DNA of 8,852 nt from the NCBI GenBank assembly GCA_023145535.1, contig JAGLDQ010000023.1, positions 1 to 8,852 of the forward strand. The letters are read 5' to 3'. The notes under the pieces were generated by a model, which saw only the letters and a list, made by a program, of their open reading frames with translations, had not been told where the DNA came from and did not search any database. This document shows positions 1 through 5,820 of the stretch, piece after piece. How positions within the stretch are numbered: the first letter of the stretch is position 1; the number at the start of each line of letters is the position of its first letter. Both the position numbers and the translations under genes were made by a program. The stretch comes from Cocleimonas sp. GTDB taxonomy: Bacteria; Pseudomonadota; Gammaproteobacteria; Thiotrichales; Thiotrichaceae.

Positions 1-86
1 TATCACTAAAAGAAAAACAAATCTATAACTTCGATGCGAATATTCCAGAGCTAAACGCTCTCAAAGACTTTCTACATAATTTATAA
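1..86 (+). CDS. C-terminal end of an unidentified upstream protein (partial)
   Basis: One frame is open from base 3 through a TAA at 84-86 and encodes 28 residues ending in ...LKDFLHNL. The other two forward frames hit stops within the first 30 bases. The gene ends 17 bp before the hldD start, so the two are probably co-transcribed. The tail is charged and probably helical, with no motif I recognise, and it does not resemble the end of HldE, a common neighbour of hldD. A link to LPS or sugar-nucleotide metabolism would rest on position only. Confidence 0.55.
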   Translation, partial: SLKEKQIYNFDANIPELNALKDFLHNL

Positions 87-103
87 AAACACAGGGGAAA
101 TAA

Positions 104-1051
104 ATGATTATCGTAACAGGCGGCGCGGGTTTTATTGGCAGTAATATAGTAAAAGCATTAAATAATCGCGGTGAAACCGATATCCTAATCGTTGACAACC
201 TAGTCAATGGAAAAAAAATGTTAAATATCAATGATCTTGATATTGCGGATTACATGAATAAAGAGGAGTTTATCGCGCGCATCAAAAGGGATGAAAACTT
301 TGGCGGCAAGGTACAGGCTATTTTCCATGAAGGGGCTTGTTCTGCAACCACGGAATGGGATGGTAAGTTTATTATGGATAATAATTACGACTACACCAAA
401 TCCCTATTACAGTGGTGTGCTAAGCATAATGCACAATATCTTTACGCTTCATCGGCTTCAGTTTATGGCTCTGGGCTAGTGTTTAAAGAAGCGCGCCAAA
501 ATGAACTCCCCATCAATATGTATGCTTATTCAAAATTTCAATTTGATCAGGTGGTGCGTCGTTTTATGCCTGAGGCTAAGAATCAAATTGTTGGTTTTCG
601 CTATTTTAATGTCTATGGGCCACGTGAGCAGCATAAAGGCACGATGTCGAGTACTGCCTTTCACTTTCATCATCAAATCAATGCCACTGGGGTAGCCAAC
701 TTATTTGCAGGGATTGATGGCTATGAAAATGGCGAGCAGCGACGTGATTTTGTTTATATTGATGATGTGGTGGATGTTAATTTATGGTTTTTAGATCATC
801 CAGAAAAATCAGGTATTTTTAATCTTGGTACAGGCGCTTCGCAATCCTTTAATGACATGGCAAAGGCAGTGATTAAATGGCATGGCAAGGGAGAGATTGA
901 CTATATCCCCTTCCCAGACCATCTTAAAGGCGCTTATCAGAGCTTTACGGAAGCAGATATTAATCATTTACGTGAGACGGGCTATACGGGGAAATTTAAA
1001 AATGTAGAAGAGGGGGTTAAGTGTTATTTAGACTGGATGACTAAGGATTAA
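104..1051 (+). CDS. hldD: ADP-L-glycero-D-manno-heptose 6-epimerase
   Basis: HldD (RfaD, WaaD) is a cytoplasmic short-chain dehydrogenase/reductase-type epimerase. It converts ADP-D-glycero-D-manno-heptose to the L-glycero form, the last step in making the heptose donor for LPS inner core. The 315-residue protein matches the family length (about 310). The N-terminal NADP-binding Rossmann motif GGAGFIGS is at residues 6-13, and a Ser-rich stretch with S116 precedes the YxxxK pair Y140/K144. RYFNVYGPREQHKGTMSS at about 166-183 is the family signature. It places a lysine at K178, which with Y140 is the proposed catalytic acid/base pair in the E. coli enzyme. A purine-rich ribosome site (AGGGGAA) lies about 6-7 nt before the ATG. 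The gene probably belongs to an operon with the preceding partial gene. Its last 11 bp overlap the end of ubiA on the other strand. Identity is near certain. Confidence 0.97.
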   Translation: MIIVTGGAGFIGSNIVKALNNRGETDILIVDNLVNGKKMLNINDLDIADYMNKEEFIARIKRDENFGGKVQAIFHEGACSATTEWDGKFIMDNNYDYTKSLLQWCAKHNAQYLYASSASVYGSGLVFKEARQNELPINMYAYSKFQFDQVVRRFMPEAKNQIVGFRYFNVYGPREQHKGTMSSTAFHFHHQINATGVANLFAGIDGYENGEQRRDFVYIDDVVDVNLWFLDHPEKSGIFNLGTGASQSFNDMAKAVIKWHGKGEIDYIPFPDHLKGAYQSFTEADINHLRETGYTGKFKNVEEGVKCYLDWMTKD

Positions 1052-1925
1052 AATAATAATCGGTGACTAAGCCAATAAACACCACCATACCCAGCCAGTG
1101 ATTATTTAAAAAGGCTTTAAAACAGGCATGTGGTTCACGGTCTTGGATTAATTGTTGTTGATAGATAAAAAATCCTGTTGCGCTTGCGATACCTAGATAA
1201 TAAATCCACCCACGGGCGGCGAGATAACCGATTAATATCAATAAAATAAGGGTTAATGCCTGCAAAATACCAACAATCAATTTATCGTTATCGGCAAATA
1301 AAATAGCGCTAGATTTCATCCCAAGTTTTATATCATCATCACGATCAACCATGCCGTACATGGTGTCGTAAGCGGTTGTCCAGAGCATCGTTGCAAGATA
1401 AATAAGCCATGCAATCAATGGCGGTGTTTCACCCGTTACCGCTGTGAATGCCATCGGTACTGCCCATGCAAAGGCGGCGCCTAAATGTACTTGTGGTAGG
1501 GAGTGATAGCGCTTCATAAAGGGATAGCTGGCGGCAAGTAACAAGGCAACCGTAGAGAGTAAAATAGTCGCTAGATTTAATTGTAATACCAAGATAAAAG
1601 CCGCCAATGCCAAGACCGCAAATACCATTAACGCTTCTTTAGGGGTTATTTTTCCTGTGGCTAAGGGACGATCTTTCGTGCGTTTAACTTTTCCATCAAT
1701 TTTACGATCAGCAAAGTCATTAATAGCACAGCCTGCGGAGCGCATTACAAACACCCCCAGTACAAAAATCAGTAAAATGTTTAGATCAGGCATTCCCTCA
1801 GCCGCAAACCAAAGCGCCCACAAGGTTGGCCAGAGTAATAAATAGGTTCCAATCGGACGATTAAAACGGATTAGCGCTAAATAATAGGGAAACTGCTGTT
1901 TTAGATCCGCAAAACTCATTAGCAT
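1041..1925 (-). CDS. ubiA: 4-hydroxybenzoate polyprenyltransferase
   Basis: UbiA is an integral inner-membrane enzyme that attaches the polyprenyl tail to 4-hydroxybenzoate, the first membrane step of ubiquinone synthesis. The 294-residue protein is of usual length and mostly hydrophobic, with about eight or nine membrane segments. Both Asp-rich Mg-diphosphate motifs are present: NDFADRKID at residues 69-77 (N69, D70, D73, D77) and DTMYGMVDRDDD at 187-198. RFNRPIGTYLLLWPTLWALW near the N terminus is also typical. The gene starts inside the end of the upstream ferredoxin gene. ATG at 1925 overlaps its last codons, and a second ATG at 1919 forms a TAATG stop-start with its stop codon. No clear ribosome site precedes either, so translation is probably coupled; the true start could be the second ATG (292 aa). 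The 3' end overlaps hldD by 11 bp with no terminator in between. Confidence 0.97.
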   Translation of the reverse strand: MLMSFADLKQQFPYYLALIRFNRPIGTYLLLWPTLWALWFAAEGMPDLNILLIFVLGVFVMRSAGCAINDFADRKIDGKVKRTKDRPLATGKITPKEALMVFAVLALAAFILVLQLNLATILLSTVALLLAASYPFMKRYHSLPQVHLGAAFAWAVPMAFTAVTGETPPLIAWLIYLATMLWTTAYDTMYGMVDRDDDIKLGMKSSAILFADNDKLIVGILQALTLILLILIGYLAARGWIYYLGIASATGFFIYQQQLIQDREPHACFKAFLNNHWLGMVVFIGLVTDYYFNP

Positions 1926-2245
1926 TGACTATCGCTATCAATATTCAAACGATCCACTATCTTCCCTTTCACCAGATGCTCCTCTAGAATTTCATCAATA
2001 TCTTCTTTGTCAACAAAACTATACCAAACGGCCTCAGGATACACCACCATCACAGGGCCAAGATCACAGCGATTTAAACAACCAGCGGTATTAATCCGTG
2101 CTTGTCCTGAGCGTACTAAGCCTAATGTTTTGCTTCGCTTTTTCATATAGTCGCGCATTTTTTGAGCATTATGCTGCTGGCAACAGGGTGAGCCATCTTC
2201 ACGTAGATTGGTACAAATAAAAACATGATGTTGATAATGCGACAT
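1919..2245 (-). CDS. Thioredoxin-like [2Fe-2S] ferredoxin
   Basis: This is a small soluble protein of the thioredoxin-fold [2Fe-2S] ferredoxin group (the COG3411 type), predicted to carry electrons in the cytoplasm. It has 108 residues. The cluster ligands fit the family layout: C11 in FICTN, C21/C22 after a Gly-Ser-Pro turn, then C56 and C60 in AGCLNRCDLGP. A further cysteine, C108, is the last residue. The start at 2245 is chosen because GGGAGA at 2251-2256 lies 5 nt upstream; an in-frame ATG at 2275 would add ten residues but has no such site. The stop overlaps the start of ubiA, so the two form an operon. That suggests, without proving, a redox role near ubiquinone synthesis. The physiological partner is not visible in the window. 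Confidence 0.9.
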   Translation of the reverse strand: MSHYQHHVFICTNLREDGSPCCQQHNAQKMRDYMKKRSKTLGLVRSGQARINTAGCLNRCDLGPVMVVYPEAVWYSFVDKEDIDEILEEHLVKGKIVDRLNIDSDSQC

Positions 2246-2277
2246 AAACTTCTCCCGATTATAAATAGTGAGCACCG

Positions 2278-2283
2278 AGTATA
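2278..2283 (-). promoter_or_regulatory. Possible -10 box for the ferredoxin-ubiA operon
   Basis: TATACT (5 of 6 to the sigma-70 consensus) reads on the minus strand here. It would start transcription near 2271 and give a leader of about 26 nt. No convincing -35 is found at 16-18 bp. A TATAAT closer to the gene is only 12 nt from the ATG and would put the start point inside the ribosome site, so it is less likely. Confidence 0.3.
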
Positions 2284-2303
2284 GTTAAAATTTTCATCTC
2301 TAT

Positions 2304-2315
2304 TTGATTAATCAA
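2304..2315. repeat. 12-bp perfect palindrome TTGATTAATCAA
   Basis: The palindrome covers the stop codon of the PLD-like gene (2312-2314) and lies about 20 bp upstream of the putative -10 box of the ferredoxin-ubiA operon. Its position suits an operator for that promoter. It lacks the GC-rich stem and T-run of an intrinsic terminator. An AT-rich palindrome of this length can arise by chance. Confidence 0.35.
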
Positions 2316-3448
2316 TAATCAAGCAGAGCATTGAGATCTGTTAAAGAGGTAAAATAATCAGCAAGTCGTTGTTTTCTATTGCTGGCTTTTTGATAAACAC
2401 GCTTAAATTCCTGCTCATAGCGAGCGGCGAGGCTACTATTATCAATAATAACGGAGTTCTCATCATTACGGGTTTCTGCGCTTTGACTAAAATTATACGA
2501 GCCTGTTACCACGTAACGACGGTCTATAATCATGACTTTATGATGCAGTTTTTTAGGATTTCCATCCAGTAACACATCAATATTTTCATTTTTCAGGTCA
2601 TCATACTGTGCATACGAAGAACCGGACTGACTCGTGTCAACGACTCCTTTTATCTCAATACCTTGTTGCTTTAGATTGATCAAAGCCTTGCTTATATCCG
2701 TGCTGGTAAATGCAAAGGCCATAAAATGTACTGATTGTTTGGCAGATTGCAATAAAGGAATCAAGTGCTGGCTTCTAAAGTGATCATCGGGCGAGAAATA
2801 AACCTTTACGGGGCTGTTATTAACGGTAAAGACTGAATCCGAGGCATTTATTTGGCGGTGAACCCCAGCCCAAAGTTGCTCAAATTCTTCAGTATAGTTA
2901 GTCGCCGCTGCAACACTCTCCAGTTGCAATAAATTTTCATCATGATGATAAGCGCCATTCGTGGTGTAATTCATCGAACCTGTCCAGACTTGTTTTTTAT
3001 CAATAATAGTAAATTTATTATGCATTAAAGCACTACGCTTATCGCCCTTAACAGCAATACCCGCATCATTAAGTGCCTCGATTTGCTTCCATGAAAAATG
3101 ATCACTATCCGTTAAAACACGTACTCGCACATCACGCTGGTGCGCTTTAATTAGACTTTGCGTGACATTTTGTAAGGATAATTCATAAATCGCCACATCA
3201 ACACTAACACGGGCCTGATCAATCGCAGCGATTAAATGGGTTTCAGGGCCACCGCTTTGCGTATTAGCATTCGTCGAATCGGGTTGTGAAAAATAAACTT
3301 TGATTGCACCACTCGCAGTAGCAGTAGGGTTGCTGGGAGAAGGTGTTTCTGATGCGCTCCCCCCTTGATTAAAACCTGTGGAATGATTACAAGCAGTAAG
3401 AAGAAACAGAATGGAAAGTAGCACGAGCCATTGATTTAATATTTTCAT
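2312..3448 (-). CDS. Predicted lipoprotein with two phospholipase D (HKD) domains
   Basis: This 378-residue protein has a lipoprotein signal peptide: a basic N terminus, a hydrophobic stretch, then the lipobox LTAC with C20 as lipidated residue. Asn follows the cysteine, so outer-membrane sorting is more likely than inner-membrane retention. A Ser/Thr/Pro/Gly-rich linker (about 21-47) leads into two PLD repeats. The first HxKxxxxD motif is H143/K145/D150 followed by GSMNYT; the second is H302/K304/D309 followed by GSYNFS. Both are intact, so an active phosphodiesterase is expected. PLD-family enzymes of this size include nucleases and phospholipases; the sequence does not decide the substrate. 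I chose ATG 3448 because it puts the lipobox cysteine at position 20. The frame stays open upstream to ATG 3514 and TTG 3523, which would bury the signal peptide behind 22 or 25 extra residues. No good ribosome site precedes any of these starts. A hairpin-forming repeat lies just upstream. Confidence 0.88.
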   Translation of the reverse strand: MKILNQWLVLLSILFLLTACNHSTGFNQGGSASETPSPSNPTATASGAIKVYFSQPDSTNANTQSGGPETHLIAAIDQARVSVDVAIYELSLQNVTQSLIKAHQRDVRVRVLTDSDHFSWKQIEALNDAGIAVKGDKRSALMHNKFTIIDKKQVWTGSMNYTTNGAYHHDENLLQLESVAAATNYTEEFEQLWAGVHRQINASDSVFTVNNSPVKVYFSPDDHFRSQHLIPLLQSAKQSVHFMAFAFTSTDISKALINLKQQGIEIKGVVDTSQSGSSYAQYDDLKNENIDVLLDGNPKKLHHKVMIIDRRYVVTGSYNFSQSAETRNDENSVIIDNSSLAARYEQEFKRVYQKASNRKQRLADYFTSLTDLNALLDY

Positions 3449-3461
3449 TATGAGGGTGATC

Positions 3462-3494
3462 AAGTTGGTTAAAATCACAGATTTTAACCAACTT
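3462..3494. repeat. 14-bp perfect inverted repeat, 5-nt loop, in the PLD gene leader
   Basis: AAGTTGGTTAAAAT at 3462-3475 and its exact reverse complement at 3481-3494 flank CACAG. The repeat lies 13 bp upstream of the preferred PLD-gene start, between that gene and the divergent tetR gene. It could be a TetR-type operator or an AU-rich mRNA hairpin affecting translation. It is not a normal terminator: no T-run follows on the minus strand, and the T-rich stretch on the plus strand is broken and has no upstream plus-strand gene. Confidence 0.75.
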
Positions 3495-3578
3495 ATTTTG
3501 CTTTTTCCTAACATTATTACCAACGGAGAAATTGAGGTGAGCTAACCGTCTATTTTCTACTCTTTATCTCTATTTAAA

Positions 3579-3584
3579 TATAAT
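3579..3584 (+). promoter_or_regulatory. Consensus -10 box for the tetR-ABC1 operon
   Basis: A perfect TATAAT lies 67 bp before the tetR start codon and predicts transcription from about 3591. The hexamer 17 bp upstream, TCTACT at 3556-3561, matches the -35 consensus at only 3 of 6 positions, so the promoter may be weak or need an activator. The surrounding sequence is AT-rich, which raises the chance of a false match. Confidence 0.45.
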
Positions 3585-3591
3585 CGCTATA

Positions 3592-3621
3592 CATTAAATG
3601 GGTTTTATTCTATATTTAATG
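3592..3621. promoter_or_regulatory. Inverted repeat just after the predicted tetR start point, possible operator
   Basis: CATTAAAT (3592-3599) and ATTTAATG (3614-3621) are perfect 8-bp arms separated by 14 bp. They begin at about +2 relative to the predicted transcription start. That placement fits self-repression by the TetR protein encoded next. Base composition is very AT-rich, so chance is a real alternative. Confidence 0.35.
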
Positions 3622-3638
3622 AAGTGCAAATATCTATT

Positions 3639-3645
3639 AAAGGAG
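3639..3645 (+). promoter_or_regulatory. Ribosome binding site that fixes the tetR start
   Basis: AAAGGAG lies 6 nt before ATG 3652. The earlier in-frame ATG at 3598 sits inside the inverted repeat, has no such site, and would add 18 hydrophobic residues not expected before a TetR DNA-binding domain. Confidence 0.8.
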
Positions 3646-3651
3646 TTTCCT

Positions 3652-4398
3652 ATGAAAATAAGTGAGCAAGAGAAGTCTAAAACACGTCAAAGAATCCTTG
3701 AGTCTGCGGTGGATGTTATTTCTGAAAAAGGCTTTAAATCTGCTTCTATGCGTGAGATTGCGCGGCGGGCGGAGGTGGGTGATGCGACGATTTATAATTA
3801 CTTTCCCTCTAAAGAGAAATTACTCTACGGTTATTGTGAGTCGATACAGCATCAAGTGATGGTATCGTTGCAAGCGATTGATGATTTTCATGAGTATTCT
3901 CTGCATGAGCAACTGCAACAATTGGTCGAGATGGAGTTACAAACTTGGTTGCCCGCACGTGAGTTTTTACAAGAGGTGTTTGCACTCACCTACTACTCAC
4001 CAGCAACAGGCTTATCGCATCTTGCAGAAACTAAGCGTTTATTTATCAGTATGGTGACGGATATGCTGGAGGCAGCGATTGAGGCGGGTGAAATTCCTGA
4101 TCAACCTTATCAAGAGCTATTACCGCGTTTATTCTGGGATTATCAATCCGGTGTGCTGGCTTATTGGCTTAAAGATGATTCGGATGATTTCGCAAATACC
4201 ACGCTATTGGTTGATAAAAGCATGGAAATTGTGGCTAATTTATTGCATCAGGGCTTAGTGGGGAAATCATTGGATTTAATCTCTTTTTTATTCCGCACTC
4301 ATATCATGAGTCATTTTGATCAGTTTAAACCGATGACTGACTCAGATAGTGCCACTAAAACCCAAAAGCGTCGTTTTATGGGGGCTAGTGATGAGTAA
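3652..4398 (+). CDS. TetR/AcrR-family transcriptional regulator
   Basis: This is a 248-residue predicted DNA-binding repressor. The N-terminal 60 residues form the TetR domain: TRQRILESAVDVISEKGF, then the helix-turn-helix around residues 31-52 (SMREIARRAEVGDATIYNYF), then PSKEKLL. The C-terminal ligand/dimer domain is divergent, as usual in the family, and gives no clue to the inducer. The last 35 or so residues are polar and rich in Ser/Thr/Asp/Lys, probably a flexible tail. The end overlaps the start of the ABC1 kinase gene by 8 bp, so the regulator and kinase are co-transcribed and probably translationally coupled. It likely controls its own operon and possibly the divergent PLD lipoprotein gene, since inverted repeats lie in the shared spacer. 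The family call is secure; the targets are inferred. Confidence 0.93.
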   Translation: MKISEQEKSKTRQRILESAVDVISEKGFKSASMREIARRAEVGDATIYNYFPSKEKLLYGYCESIQHQVMVSLQAIDDFHEYSLHEQLQQLVEMELQTWLPAREFLQEVFALTYYSPATGLSHLAETKRLFISMVTDMLEAAIEAGEIPDQPYQELLPRLFWDYQSGVLAYWLKDDSDDFANTTLLVDKSMEIVANLLHQGLVGKSLDLISFLFRTHIMSHFDQFKPMTDSDSATKTQKRRFMGASDE

Positions 4399-5668
4399 TG
4401 GTGTTCCCGAAGGGAAGTTAGCACGCTCTAGTGTGGCAGGTTTAGCAGTGATGAAGGTGGGTATCAGTGAGTTAGGCCATAAAGTGAAACGGCCTTTTTT
4501 ATCCAAAGAAAATAAGAAAAAAGATAAAGCCTCTATGGATGATAAAAATGCCAAGATATTATTTCAAGCATTAACACAACTGCGTGGAACAGCATTGAAA
4601 GTCGCCCAAATGCTTGGAATGGAGCAGGGTTTACTTCCAGATGCTTACCACAAAGAGCTGGAAAAATCCTTCCATCAAGTGCCCTCGTTGAATCGGGTGT
4701 TAGTACGCAAGGTGATAACATCCGAGTTAAAGCAATCGCCCCAAGCACTGTTTGCTCAATTTGAAGCCGAAGCATTTGCCGCTGCCAGCCTTGGACAAGT
4801 GCATAAAGCTACCACATACGACCAGCAAAAAGTTGCGGTAAAAATACAATACCCTAGTATTAATGTTGCGATCAAAAATGATTTAACGATGGTTCGTGGA
4901 ATTGCGCGGGGTATGTCGAATACCAAATTGATTTTACAATCACTGGATGAAATTGAAGCGCGTTTGTTGGAAGAAGTGGATTATCGCATTGAGGCACAAA
5001 ATACACAGTGGTTTCAGAAAAATATCACCCTAAAAGGTATTTCTGTTCCTAATGTTTATCCGGATTTAAGTAGTGAACGTGTATTAACCACCGAGTTTGT
5101 TGAAGGTTTACATTTGGACGCTTGGCTGGCAACTAACCCATCCCAGCAACAACGTAATGAAAGAGCGCAATTACTGTATGATTTTTTCACTCATTCATCT
5201 CAAGACTTAAAGTGCTTGCATTCTGATCCTAACCCTGGAAATTATTTATTCCACGACGACGGCTCAATCACAGTGATTGATTTTGGCTGTGTCCGCAAAA
5301 TGTCAGATAACTTTGTGCAAGCCTATCCGCTCTTAGTGAAAGGTTATTTTGAGAATGATCCTGATGCGATTTTTGCGACGTATAAAAAATTAGGTATGGA
5401 ACACAAAGCGTTTAATCATGAGTTTTATCAACGTGTATTACGCCCTTTTGGGAAGTGGATCACCGAGCCTTATCATAGTGAGAATTTTGATTTCGGCGAG
5501 CATTCCGACTATACCCAGCGGGGTAAAGAGCCGATGAAAATTTTGCATGCGTCTTTCAAAGTTGACTACATGGCGGAAGAATTCATTTTTCATAATCGCA
5601 CCTATTATGGCTTATTACAGATTTTTGAAAAAATGGGCGCAACAGTATCACTTTGGATAAAGTCATGA
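4391..5668 (+). CDS. ABC1/AarF/UbiB-family atypical kinase
   Basis: This 425-residue member of the ABC1 (AarF/UbiB/COQ8) protein-kinase-like family appears cytoplasmic, because the C-terminal membrane helices of true UbiB are absent. Visible landmarks, in order: the family's KxGQ element as KVAQ (residues 70-73), with Ala where Gly is usual; the Ala-rich nucleotide loop AAASLGQVHKA at about 130-140; the ATP lysine in VAVKIQYP (K151); the catalytic-loop motif HSDPNPGN (H277, D279, N284); and the metal-binding DFG (D297). All core residues for nucleotide binding are therefore present. Known members support ubiquinone and prenyl-lipid metabolism, apparently through ATPase or small-molecule kinase activity; this one's substrate is unknown. 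ATG 4391 is chosen because GGGGG at 4380-4384 lies 6 nt upstream and it gives a normal N terminus. The ATG at 4349 lies well inside tetR. The start overlaps tetR by 8 bp, and the TGA stop overlaps the next start as ATGA. Confidence 0.92.
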   Translation: MSNGVPEGKLARSSVAGLAVMKVGISELGHKVKRPFLSKENKKKDKASMDDKNAKILFQALTQLRGTALKVAQMLGMEQGLLPDAYHKELEKSFHQVPSLNRVLVRKVITSELKQSPQALFAQFEAEAFAAASLGQVHKATTYDQQKVAVKIQYPSINVAIKNDLTMVRGIARGMSNTKLILQSLDEIEARLLEEVDYRIEAQNTQWFQKNITLKGISVPNVYPDLSSERVLTTEFVEGLHLDAWLATNPSQQQRNERAQLLYDFFTHSSQDLKCLHSDPNPGNYLFHDDGSITVIDFGCVRKMSDNFVQAYPLLVKGYFENDPDAIFATYKKLGMEHKAFNHEFYQRVLRPFGKWITEPYHSENFDFGEHSDYTQRGKEPMKILHASFKVDYMAEEFIFHNRTYYGLLQIFEKMGATVSLWIKS

Positions 5669-5811
5669 AAAACAAACGATTGAAACCCGTACTCTCTCGT
5701 TATAAAGAGCACAAGGAAAGTGTCTGCAACATCTGTTTAGACCCTAGCCTCAATACCGCAGAAGCATTTTATCACAAGACTGATACAGCCGATGGTAATG
5801 TCTGGGGCTGA
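5665..5811 (+). CDS. 48-residue hypothetical protein with a CxxC pair
   Basis: This small ORF starts with ATG overlapping the kinase stop codon (ATGA) and ends with TGA 9 bp before the recJ stop on the other strand. It therefore fills the gap between two solid genes exactly. The product has a basic first third (MKNKRLKPVLSRYKEHK), then a cysteine pair C21-N-I-C24, then an acidic to polar tail ending in VWG. There is no signal peptide or membrane segment. The lone CxxC could be a metal half-site, a redox pair or a dimer contact. No strong ribosome site precedes it, so expression would depend on coupling to the kinase gene. I do not recognise the family. It might instead be the remnant of a longer, decayed gene. 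The four-base stop-start overlap is the main evidence that it is translated. Confidence 0.55.
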   Translation: MKNKRLKPVLSRYKEHKESVCNICLDPSLNTAEAFYHKTDTADGNVWG

Positions 5812-5820
5812 AATAACGCT

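Noticed and set aside
3462..3510. Intrinsic terminator at the 14-bp inverted repeat
   Set aside because: The stem is AT-rich, the following T-rich stretch is interrupted, and no plus-strand gene ends there.
3449..3523. An N-terminal extension of the PLD lipoprotein
   Set aside because: It would place 22 or 25 residues before a textbook lipoprotein signal and translate through a perfect inverted repeat.
3598..3651. An N-terminal extension of the TetR protein from ATG 3598
   Set aside because: It lies within an inverted repeat, has no ribosome site, and would precede the normal TetR start with 18 unrelated residues; ATG 3652 has AAAGGAG 6 nt upstream.
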